DNA of 64,000 nucleotides from Galbibacter mesophilus (GTDB lineage Bacteria > Bacteroidota > Bacteroidia > Flavobacteriales > Flavobacteriaceae). Of the stretch, positions 16,213-24,210 are shown piece by piece (position 1 is the first letter of the stretch; every line of letters begins with the position of its first letter). The stretch spans positions 1,488,001 through 1,552,000 of the forward strand of contig NZ_JAMQVC010000001.1 in NCBI RefSeq assembly GCF_023721415.1, in the 5' to 3' direction. The position numbers and the translations under genes were made by a program. The notes below the pieces were generated by a model. The model did no database searches. It saw only the letters and a program-made list of their open reading frames with translations, and was not told the origin of the DNA.

Positions 16213-17004
16213 ATGAATTATAAAATTCTATTTAAAAAAATGCTATGGATAGCATTCTTTTTTATTGCCATAAAAAGCGGTAGATGTCAAACTCCTCAAG
16301 GACTCACTTCTAACCATAAGAGAACAGAATTTTCAACCCAATTTCGTTTTTCTTCGGTAATTTTACCGGCATCTCTTATAGGATACGGATTTTGGGCGAA
16401 CCATAATCGTATGCTCAAAGAATTGGATTATGAAATAAAAGAGGAGGTGGATGAGCATATTGATGAGAAACTCACAATCGATGATTTTTCACAGTATCTC
16501 CCAGCCGCTTCGGTATACGCACTCAACTTCGCAGGAATTAAAGGAAAGAATAACCTTAAAGACAGAACAATGATTTTGGCAACAGCGTACTTAATCATGG
16601 GGGGAAGTGTTTTAGGGCTAAAATCCTTAACTAAAATTGAAAGGCCTGATGGAAGCTCCAATACTTCTTTTCCTTCTGGGCATACCGCCACGGCATTTAT
16701 GGGGGCAGAGTTTTTATATCAAGAGTATAAACATAAATCTATTTGGTATGGTGTAGCCGGATATGCAGTTGCTGCTGGAACTGGTTTTTTCCGAATGTAT
16801 AATGATCGTCATTGGCTAAGTGACGTCATTGCTGGAGCGGGGATCGGAATTTTAAGTACAAAAATAGCCTACTGGCTCCAGCCTACGTTGCAGTCGGTTT
16901 TCTTTCCTGATAGGGAAAATGATAGTGAATTCTCGGTAACTACTTCAATTGCTCCATTTTATGATGGGAATGCCATTGGAGTAGGGGCTATCATTAGATT
17001 TTAA
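16213..17004 (+). CDS. PAP2-family membrane phosphatase
   Basis: About 263 residues from the ATG at 16213; the frame extends to a TTG at 16165 and an ATG at 16201, but 16213 begins directly before the hydrophobic signal (ILFKKMLWIAFFFIAIKSG). The three PAP2 motifs are complete: KSLTKIERP (KxxxxxxRP), PSGHTATA (PSGH) and RMYNDRHWLSD (RxxxxxHxxxD). These give a vanadium-haloperoxidase-like phosphatase acting on lipid phosphates such as undecaprenyl or phosphatidylglycerol phosphates. A C-terminal extension of alternating strands (FSVTTSIAPFYDGNAIGVGA) looks like an outer-membrane-type tail. It is followed 100 bp later by a two-component system, with no proof of a link. Confidence 0.85.
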   Translation: MNYKILFKKMLWIAFFFIAIKSGRCQTPQGLTSNHKRTEFSTQFRFSSVILPASLIGYGFWANHNRMLKELDYEIKEEVDEHIDEKLTIDDFSQYLPAASVYALNFAGIKGKNNLKDRTMILATAYLIMGGSVLGLKSLTKIERPDGSSNTSFPSGHTATAFMGAEFLYQEYKHKSIWYGVAGYAVAAGTGFFRMYNDRHWLSDVIAGAGIGILSTKIAYWLQPTLQSVFFPDRENDSEFSVTTSIAPFYDGNAIGVGAIIRF

Positions 17005-17054
17005 TCGGATAGAGGCGTGGCCTTCTTCAAATAAATTAGTGTAAAATTGACATA

Positions 17055-17073
17055 TCGCAAATAGCATTTGCGA
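17055..17073 (+). promoter_or_regulatory. Palindrome upstream of the response-regulator gene
   Basis: Perfect inverted repeat tcgcaaat-agc-atttgcga, 33 bp before the response-regulator start codon. Its symmetry and place suggest an operator, possibly for autoregulation by the downstream OmpR-type regulator. It is too small and lacks a T tract to be a terminator. Confidence 0.5.
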
Positions 17074-17105
17074 CATTCAAAATTAAAAGAATTAAATTTA
17101 CTAAC

Positions 17106-17783
17106 ATGAAGGTATTGATAGCAGAAGATGAGGTGGTTTTACGGGAATCTATAGAAGCTTACCTTACAAAGGAAGGAAATGTTTGTGAAGTTGCAGCCGA
17201 CTTTCGTGAGGCTTCCTATAAGACATCGCTATATGCTTATGATGTTGTCGTCTTAGATGTGAATTTACTAACTGGAAGCGGGTTGGATGTGTTGAAGGAA
17301 ATTAAATGCACGAAATCCGATACTACAGGTATCATTATAATTTCAGCCAATAATTCGCTTGAAGATAAGCTGGAAGGATTGGATTTGGGAGCTGATGATT
17401 ATTTAACCAAACCTTTTCATCTGGCTGAGCTCAATTCTCGAATCAATGCCATCTACCGGCGAAAAAAACTTAGCGGAGGGAATCTCGTTATCTGTAATGA
17501 AATTATAATAGATACAAGCAGTCAAGTCGTGACTGTTGAAAAGCAAGAAATAAAACTAACTAAAAAAGAATACGATTTACTTCTGTTTTTCATAAGTAAT
17601 AAAAATAGGGTTTTGTCTAAAGGGATTATTGCAGAGCATTTATGGGGAGACCACAGCGATTTAATAGATAATTTTGATTTTATCTATGTGCATATCAATA
17701 ATCTACGTAAGAAATTAACGAAAGTGGGAGCTAAATATATCAAAACCGCTTATGGGAGTGGATACAAATTTGTGGTTGAATAA
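17106..17783 (+). CDS. OmpR-family response regulator
   Basis: A 225-residue regulator. Receiver domain (1-120) with acidic pocket EDE (residues 7-9), phospho-acceptor Asp51 in VVLDVNL, the Ser/Thr switch in IIIISANN and Lys in DYLTKPFHL. A C-terminal winged-helix DNA-binding domain (about 128-225) has IKLTKKEYDLLLFFISNKNR and the recognition region NFDFIYVHINNLRKKL. The gene abuts the histidine kinase gene with no gap. The target genes are unknown; the PAP2 gene upstream and the palindrome at 17055 are candidates. Confidence 0.93.
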   Translation: MKVLIAEDEVVLRESIEAYLTKEGNVCEVAADFREASYKTSLYAYDVVVLDVNLLTGSGLDVLKEIKCTKSDTTGIIIISANNSLEDKLEGLDLGADDYLTKPFHLAELNSRINAIYRRKKLSGGNLVICNEIIIDTSSQVVTVEKQEIKLTKKEYDLLLFFISNKNRVLSKGIIAEHLWGDHSDLIDNFDFIYVHINNLRKKLTKVGAKYIKTAYGSGYKFVVE

Positions 17784-19037
17784 ATGAAAAGAGAAAAAAG
17801 AAAAGTTGGACTAATTCAAAAAACATCCCGCACGTTTATCCTTGTAAGTTTCATCCTGATGCTTCTTAGTACGGTGATTCTCTATTTCTATATCCGATCA
17901 ATATTGCAGGAAGAGATTGAACAAGATCTTTACTCAAGAGCCTCAAGAATAGAAAGTGTTATTGAAATGGGGGCAGATCCTTTTTCGCTACCTCCTGTAG
18001 TTGAAATAGAACAAGTTTCGTCAAAATTACCAGCGTTTGTAAAAGACACACTTATATTCGATCCCTCTCAAGATGAAATGGAACTTTTCAGGGAGTTAAC
18101 CACCTTTAAAAATGTTCAAGGGAATTTTTATAGGATTACCGTAAGGGATTTAGTAGTGGAATCTGATGACATACTTATCGCCTTTATTGTTTCTTATGTT
18201 TTTATTCTTATTATCGTTTTTGTAGTCTTATTTTATCTTAATAAAGTTGAGAATTCGAATATCTGGCAACCTTTTTTTCATACGCTCTATCAGCTAAAAC
18301 ATTTTTCGGTTGCCTCCAAACAACCATTGATTTTTAAAGATTCAGAAATCAAGGAGTTTAGTGAACTAAATACCCAGATGAAAGTATTAACGGATAAAGT
18401 AAGAAAGGATTATAATAATCTCAAACAATTTACTGAAGATGTATCCCATGAATTGCAGACCCCTCTTTCTGTAATGCAAGTGAAAATTGAAAATATGGTG
18501 AACGATGGTCCATTGAATGATGAGCAATATCGACAATTAATCTCCCTGAATAATGATATTAAGAGGATATCTCAATTAAATAAAGGGCTTGCTCTGCTCA
18601 CCAAAATTGAAAATAACCAGTTTGCCAATTTGCAAAAAATCGAATTAGCTCTAATCATCACGCGTAGTATTGCTAATTTTGGAGAAATTTTCAGTAAAGA
18701 AATCTATTTTAGCGGAGATAGAAAGCTGGTGGTAACAATGGATTATCATTTAGCTGAAATTCTTTGCAATAATTTAATTGTAAATGCCATTAAGCACACT
18801 TCTTCAAATGGGCATGTTGAAATAAACATTACTTCCAATAGTTTTTCGGTAAAAAATACGGGGGACCATCCGATAATGGATGCAGATAAAATTTTCGAAC
18901 GTTTTTATAAAGAAAGCCAAAGTGCTAACTCTACAGGTCTCGGATTGGCGATTGTTAAAAAAATTTGTGAATTATACGGTTTTGAAATTATCTACACATT
19001 TGAGAAGGGCTTCCATGTCTTTAAAATTTCATTTTAG
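17784..19037 (+). CDS. Sensor histidine kinase
   Basis: A 417-residue membrane kinase. TM1 at about 17-40, a short periplasmic domain of about 95 residues, TM2 at about 133-153, then a HAMP-like linker and the dimerisation domain with His222 in EDVSHELQTPLS. The ATPase domain shows the N-box (NNLIVNAIKHTSSNGHV), a reduced G1 region (VKNTGDHPI), the F-box (IFERFYKES) and G2 (STGLGLAIVKKI). It is cotranscribed with the response regulator. The signal is not evident; the compact periplasmic loop resembles sensors of envelope or metal stress. Confidence 0.92.
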   Translation: MKREKRKVGLIQKTSRTFILVSFILMLLSTVILYFYIRSILQEEIEQDLYSRASRIESVIEMGADPFSLPPVVEIEQVSSKLPAFVKDTLIFDPSQDEMELFRELTTFKNVQGNFYRITVRDLVVESDDILIAFIVSYVFILIIVFVVLFYLNKVENSNIWQPFFHTLYQLKHFSVASKQPLIFKDSEIKEFSELNTQMKVLTDKVRKDYNNLKQFTEDVSHELQTPLSVMQVKIENMVNDGPLNDEQYRQLISLNNDIKRISQLNKGLALLTKIENNQFANLQKIELALIITRSIANFGEIFSKEIYFSGDRKLVVTMDYHLAEILCNNLIVNAIKHTSSNGHVEINITSNSFSVKNTGDHPIMDADKIFERFYKESQSANSTGLGLAIVKKICELYGFEIIYTFEKGFHVFKISF

Positions 19038-19269
19038 GAACTGTCAATACTGTATTGTTGGCAATTTTTAATTTTAATATGTGCGGAATTCAGTAGGAAA
19101 CAAATGAGGCAGATTTTAACGCTTCTTACCAATACTTTTAGAAAGTACGAGTAGCACGATAGTCACTTATTTATAAATTTTGATTTTAAGCAAGCCTGTG
19201 TTTTGGTGGCTTTAAGCTGTTCTTGCAAATAGCTTAGATATGATCCCCAGTAAAAATTCACATAAGGAG

Positions 19270-20208
19270 TTATTTAATCATTTCCGTGTAAGATAAAATG
19301 GTTTTATGTCCTTTGGTGTTGAAGTAATCAACCACATAATCTCGACTTCCCGTGACTAAAACAAAATCGCCGCCCCAGGCTCCCAAGCTTTTTATCGAGC
19401 CATCAAAATCACTAAAATGAATGTCTTTAATCGTTTCCTGCTTTAGTAACTGAGAAATAATTTCTTCGTGTTCATTGAGTAATGCTTCAAAAGCATTTAG
19501 GTTATTGGCAGTTAAAAGTTTTTGCGTTATGGTAGAGATTTTGGAAATAGCTACTTTCTTCTCTTCAGCATCAGCAACTTCTTTGTAATGATTAATCCCT
19601 TCTCTACTGTTTTGCTTCTTATTTAAATGAACAAAAAATAGCTTTTCCTTAAAATCAAAATTAAAATCAACTAAGTTAACAAATGGCTTTTTGTCTTTTA
19701 ATTGATAGGTAATGCCAGAATTGTTTCTGGCGCAAGCAATATCGTAGCCACTTCCGGAAAAACTATTCCAAAGCAGTTGAAAAGCATCAACATTGGCCCA
19801 GTTCGCGATGTTGTTGATTAAAGTGGAGGAAGACCCGAGGCCCCAGTTTTCAGGAAATTCTAATTTGGTAGTTATCGAAACGCCACTTAGATTCTCCAAG
19901 AATTTGCCATTCAGTTTTTTGGCTTCCCTTAAAAACGAAAGTAAGGTTTCGGCTATTTTGTAATCCGAGCTTTTTAGTAATCCTTCTTCGGATGTATTGG
20001 CAACGGCAGAAAGTTTTAATTCAGCAGAAAACCACTCCTTGTCAAGATAATTTAAGGCCTGCCATTGAATTGTCCCGCCAGTTGTTTCCGTTACCTCCAG
20101 TGATTGTCCGAATTTGGTTGGAAGGGCAAAGCTTAGCGCACCGTCCAGCACCACGTATTCCCCAGTTATGAGAAGTTTTCCGTTACTGCGAAACTCTTTA
20201 TTAGCCAT
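19270..20208 (-). CDS. GYDIA-family GHMP kinase (mevalonate pathway)
   Basis: A 312-residue kinase. The frame extends to an ATG at 20235, but the ATG at 20208 overlaps the HMG-CoA reductase stop by 8 bp and starts at MANKEFRSNGKLLITGEYVV, the usual beginning. GHMP motifs: LLITGEYVVLDGA (motif 1), WGLGSSSTLINN (ATP phosphate loop, motif 2) and the name-giving SGYDIACARN, plus a C-terminal LGAWGGDFVLVTG (motif 3). Bacteroidota lack a canonical mevalonate kinase near HMG-CoA reductase, and this family is the likely substitute, phosphorylating mevalonate or phosphomevalonate. The exact substrate is inferred from context. Confidence 0.85.
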   Translation of the reverse strand: MANKEFRSNGKLLITGEYVVLDGALSFALPTKFGQSLEVTETTGGTIQWQALNYLDKEWFSAELKLSAVANTSEEGLLKSSDYKIAETLLSFLREAKKLNGKFLENLSGVSITTKLEFPENWGLGSSSTLINNIANWANVDAFQLLWNSFSGSGYDIACARNNSGITYQLKDKKPFVNLVDFNFDFKEKLFFVHLNKKQNSREGINHYKEVADAEEKKVAISKISTITQKLLTANNLNAFEALLNEHEEIISQLLKQETIKDIHFSDFDGSIKSLGAWGGDFVLVTGSRDYVVDYFNTKGHKTILSYTEMIK

Positions 20209-21526
20209 TATTTGTTCTGATTCTATCAAACTCATTAATAACGCCGCTATGGGTAACCGTTTTATCTTTATAGAAGTTTACAAAATATTCTTTCTCCTCT
20301 TTCGTGGCACCAAGCTGATTTAAAATGTTCGTTAAATGCATTTTCATGTGCCCTTTTTGAATGCCATCAGTAATGAGTGAGCGTACCGCAGCAAAATTTT
20401 GGGCCAAACCGGCAACCGCCACCACCTGCATCAAGTCTTTGGCAGAAGGGTGGTTTAATATTTCCAGTGATAGCTTTACCAGTGGATGCAAACTTGTTAG
20501 TCCGCCCACCGTACCAAGTGCAAGTGGAACCTCAATCCAGAAATAGAAAATGCCGTTTTCTATGCGAGCATGGGTTAAACTTTTGTAAGAACCGTCTTTC
20601 GCCGCATATGCATGAACACCTGCTTCAATGGCCCTAAAATCGTTTCCTGTAGCCAGTACAACCGCATCAATGCCATTCATAATTCCTTTGTTGTGCGTAA
20701 CCGCCCGATGCGGTTCTGCATTGGCAATATCAATGGCGCGGATAAATTTTTCAGCAAATGCTTGTCCGCTTAATCCTTTGTCATCATTTAAATCTTCAAT
20801 CGGGCAACTTACTTCTGCTTTTACAACGCAGTTGGGAACGTAATTGGAAAGAATGCTCATTACAATTTCCACGTTTTTTTCTTCCGAAGTAAAATCAGCG
20901 TAATGTTGTGCTTCCTCTTTAAAGGTTTTGGCAATAGTTTCTAAGCACGAATTTATAAAATTGGCGCCCATGGCATCCAAAGTTTCAAAGGTGCAGTGCA
21001 GTTGAAAATAATAATCAAGCGCCTCGGTTTTGTTTCTAAGCTCAATGTTTGAAATCCCACCACCGCGTTTGCGCATATTGCGGGTAATTTCTTCCGTAGC
21101 CTTAAGCAAAGTAGGCTTTATTTGGTTGAAAAAATTTTTCAATTTATCCGTGTCGCCGGTGTACATAAAATGCACTTGTCCTATTTTTTCGCTCCCTAAA
21201 ACCGAAGTTTTAAAACCTCCACGGTCCTGCCAGAATTTGGCGGCCTTTCCCGCGGCGGCCACTACCGAGCTTTCTTCAAGGGCCATTGGAATGGTGTGGT
21301 ATTTTCCGTTAATGAGAAAGTTTGGAGCAATCCCTAATGGAAGGTAAAAATTAGAAACGGTGTTTTCTATAAACTCATCGTGCAATGCTTGTAGTTTGGC
21401 GTCGTTGTTCCAATATTGCTCTAAAATGGAGATGCCTGCTTCTTTATTCTGAAAGTGATTGGTAGCCAGCCAATTAATTTTATCTTGTTTTGATAATTTG
21501 GAAAATCCGTTTACGGGTTGTGCCAT
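20201..21526 (-). CDS. Hydroxymethylglutaryl-CoA reductase, class II type
   Basis: 441 residues starting MAQPVNGFSKL. An ATG at 21550 would add eight residues but overlaps the -7 promoter element, so 21526 is chosen. Catalytic residues are visible: Glu in PMALEESSVVAA, Lys in THNKGIMNG, Asp in TGNDFRAIEAG and His in KGHMKMHL. Class II enzymes are named degradative in Pseudomonas, but in Flavobacteriaceae without a second reductase this type makes mevalonate for isoprenoids, as the adjacent GHMP kinase suggests. The 3' end overlaps the kinase start by 8 bp, indicating translational coupling. Confidence 0.92.
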   Translation of the reverse strand: MAQPVNGFSKLSKQDKINWLATNHFQNKEAGISILEQYWNNDAKLQALHDEFIENTVSNFYLPLGIAPNFLINGKYHTIPMALEESSVVAAAGKAAKFWQDRGGFKTSVLGSEKIGQVHFMYTGDTDKLKNFFNQIKPTLLKATEEITRNMRKRGGGISNIELRNKTEALDYYFQLHCTFETLDAMGANFINSCLETIAKTFKEEAQHYADFTSEEKNVEIVMSILSNYVPNCVVKAEVSCPIEDLNDDKGLSGQAFAEKFIRAIDIANAEPHRAVTHNKGIMNGIDAVVLATGNDFRAIEAGVHAYAAKDGSYKSLTHARIENGIFYFWIEVPLALGTVGGLTSLHPLVKLSLEILNHPSAKDLMQVVAVAGLAQNFAAVRSLITDGIQKGHMKMHLTNILNQLGATKEEKEYFVNFYKDKTVTHSGVINEFDRIRTNNG

Positions 21527-21547
21527 GGGTATAGTCTCTTCAAAGGG

Positions 21548-21555
21548 CAAAGATA
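21548..21555 (-). promoter_or_regulatory. -7 element of the HMG-CoA reductase promoter
   Basis: Minus strand TATCTTTG fits TAnnTTTG and lies about 22 bp before the ATG at 21526. A -33 TTG at the normal distance is not evident, so strength is uncertain. The site argues against the upstream ATG at 21550. Confidence 0.55.
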
Positions 21556-21711
21556 TGGATTCTCGACAATTAAATCCCGACAGTTACTTTCTTCGGAAGG
21601 CATTTTTAAATGCGATGCTTTAAAGAAATAAATTGCATATCTTTAAATCAGTGGATTATAAATTTAAGGATTGGCAAGGCTGTTTTACCGAAACTACAAG
21701 GATGTAATAAA

Positions 21712-24033
21712 ATGAATTGTATTCAGAAATTTACCTTTTTTACAATTTTACTATTTTTCTTCGGAAATCTTTATTCCCAAGAGGATAAGCCTAAAGTTGC
21801 CTTGGTTTTGAGTGGGGGCGGAGCAAAAGGTATTGCCCACGTTGCAGTTTTAAAAAAGCTGGATAGTCTTGGTATTGTTCCAGATTTAATTGTGGGGACA
21901 AGTATGGGCAGTGTGGTTGGCGGACTCTATGCAATTGGTTATTCAGCAGATAGTATTAAAAAATTGACAGATGCTACCGATTGGGATAGGTTGCTTTTTG
22001 GTGATGTTTCCCTTCAGGATGTTAGCGTGGAAGAGAAGAGTGAATTTCAGCGCTATTTAATGGGGTACGATATTGTGGGTGGAAAACCTAAGTTGAAGCC
22101 CTCTATTCTGAAAGATCAAAATTTAAGAGAATACTTAATCTCTTTAACGTCTCCTGTTTATGGGGTGAAAAGTTTTGACGAGTATTCAATCCCTTTTCGG
22201 GCGGTTACCACCGATTTGGTAAACGGCACCGAGGTTGTTTTATCAGAAAATTCTTTGGCGCTGGCTATAAGAGCAAGTATGTCTATCCCTGGTATCTTCG
22301 CGCCGGTTCGATATAAAAATACATTGTTGGTGGATGGGGGCGTCTTAAATAATTTCCCTGTGGATATTGCGAAGGAGATGGAGGCCGATATAATTATTGG
22401 TAGTGATGTAGGTGGCGGATTGATACCTATTGAAAAATTGGATAGTCCAACGACTATTTTGTTCCAAACTTCCATGCTCACCAGTAATCTTAAAAATCAA
22501 AGCGATAGGGAGCTTTGCGATATTTTAATTGATCATACTGGAAATTTAACCTATGCTACTAAAGATTTCAATAAAGCAAATGCTATTTATCAGCAGGGTA
22601 CCGTGGCAGTAAATGAAAAAGTGGATGAGCTTGTGATATTAGTCGAAAAGCTAAAAAAATATCCACAACGGCCGCATCAGTTGCCTTCGGGAGATGGAAA
22701 GGTTACGATAGACAGTATTTCTTACGAAAATATTAGTGAGGGAAACCTTGCTGTGATGCGGGCTAGAATGGGACTGGGGCAGGGGAGCGCTTACACGGCA
22801 GAGGAAATTCGGAAAGCGGTAGATTATGCCATAGGAACACAGCTCTTTCATCAAATAGATTATAAAATTACGCCTGTTGAGGATCGGAATTTCTTATATA
22901 TTTCGGGCGTTGAAAAAGCACATCACCAAATTGAAGGTGCATTGCATTATGATACCAATCAGGGAGTGGGTATTGTTTTAAACTATACGGGTAGAAATGT
23001 TATTGGGAATTCTTCTCGAATGCTTCTTAGCGTAGATGCGGCAGAACAGCCTAAATTTAGGGTGCAATATCAGCAGAACTTTGGTAAAAATAAAAAATGG
23101 TGGTGGCGTGGTCAAGTTTTCGGTCAGAATACGGAGCAAAGTTTTTACAGCTTAGGGGTTAAGGGAGAAGATTTAAAGAATGATTACCTTGTAACAAGTT
23201 TACAGTTCAATAAAAGCATCAAAACTTTGAAGGATTATATTGGGATGGAATTGAATTATGAATACACGCTGTTTCGTCCTGAACTTGACCCTGAAACAAA
23301 CGTAAATATTTACGATTTAAAGCGTTATTCTTTTAAGAATTTGGAATTGAGCGGCTATTACGTTCATAACAGCCTCGATAAAGTTTTTTTTGCAACCAAA
23401 GGAAGTTATCTTTTTGCCCAAGCAGCAAGGTCCTTAAGCGCTAATGTGAATACCGAATTCAATGAATTCCCAGAGGATGATGTAGACGGGCACGTAAACA
23501 AATTTACAAAGGTTAGCATGGAATATGAAAAACGGTTTGCGCTGAAGAATGCTAACTCCTTAATCTTAGGAAGTAATGTGGGATTTACTTTTATAGATAA
23601 TCAAGATGCCGATGATATTTCCTTTATTCGGCACGGACAAGGAGCAAAGTATTTTCTAGGAGGAAACTTGCGGCAAAACAGAAGGGATTCCTACGCTTTT
23701 AAAGGGCTTGGCGACGGGCAGCTTATGGCAACTCAGTTTATAAGTGCGCATGCCTCCTTGCAGCTAAATCCGTTTAGAAATTTTTATATTACTCCTCATG
23801 CCAATTTTGCTTCAGTTGGCTTTGTTGATGCCAATAGCTTTTTTGATGAAATATTTGATTTTACCAACGAGTGGACCGAAACCTCTAATACAAGTTTACT
23901 ATTTTCATCTGGCGCTACTATCTCTTACGATACCATTTTAGGACCAACGAGTTTCGATATTTCCTACATAAACGATTTAGGAAAATTACAGTTTTTCTTT
24001 GGGGTGGGATTACAACTTAATTTAGCAAAATAA
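21712..24033 (+). CDS. Patatin-like phospholipase with outer-membrane barrel (type Vd-like)
   Basis: 773 residues from the ATG at 21712 (the frame reaches 21610, but 21712 starts the signal peptide MNCIQKFTFFTILLFFFGNLYSQ). The patatin domain (about 27-300) has oxyanion loop SGGGAKGIAHVAVL, nucleophile Ser64 in VGTSMGS and the second catalytic Asp208 in VDGGVLNNFP. It is followed by a POTRA-like segment (about 325-400) and a C-terminal barrel of the bacterial surface antigen type ending in FFGVGLQLNLAK. This layout matches PlpD, a type Vd autotransporter that exposes or releases a lipase. Surface lipolysis or membrane remodelling is the likely role. Confidence 0.88.
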   Translation: MNCIQKFTFFTILLFFFGNLYSQEDKPKVALVLSGGGAKGIAHVAVLKKLDSLGIVPDLIVGTSMGSVVGGLYAIGYSADSIKKLTDATDWDRLLFGDVSLQDVSVEEKSEFQRYLMGYDIVGGKPKLKPSILKDQNLREYLISLTSPVYGVKSFDEYSIPFRAVTTDLVNGTEVVLSENSLALAIRASMSIPGIFAPVRYKNTLLVDGGVLNNFPVDIAKEMEADIIIGSDVGGGLIPIEKLDSPTTILFQTSMLTSNLKNQSDRELCDILIDHTGNLTYATKDFNKANAIYQQGTVAVNEKVDELVILVEKLKKYPQRPHQLPSGDGKVTIDSISYENISEGNLAVMRARMGLGQGSAYTAEEIRKAVDYAIGTQLFHQIDYKITPVEDRNFLYISGVEKAHHQIEGALHYDTNQGVGIVLNYTGRNVIGNSSRMLLSVDAAEQPKFRVQYQQNFGKNKKWWWRGQVFGQNTEQSFYSLGVKGEDLKNDYLVTSLQFNKSIKTLKDYIGMELNYEYTLFRPELDPETNVNIYDLKRYSFKNLELSGYYVHNSLDKVFFATKGSYLFAQAARSLSANVNTEFNEFPEDDVDGHVNKFTKVSMEYEKRFALKNANSLILGSNVGFTFIDNQDADDISFIRHGQGAKYFLGGNLRQNRRDSYAFKGLGDGQLMATQFISAHASLQLNPFRNFYITPHANFASVGFVDANSFFDEIFDFTNEWTETSNTSLLFSSGATISYDTILGPTSFDISYINDLGKLQFFFGVGLQLNLAK

Positions 24034-24210
24034 GAATACAGATCGCCCTTCTTTCCGAAGCGATAAACACTTGGAATTGAAATGAACAGTTTTATTTTTT
24101 CATACGCCCCGAGCCAAAGTTCACAATTAGCAATGTTTAACGATAAATGTTGCGTAGTCTGTGAAATTTTTAGTAAAATTGACGGTTTTTTAATCAATAC
24201 GTAACAATAA

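Noticed and set aside
20361-21347. Several + strand open frames opposite HMG-CoA reductase
   Set aside because: They are shadows of a firmly identified gene with intact catalytic motifs on the minus strand.
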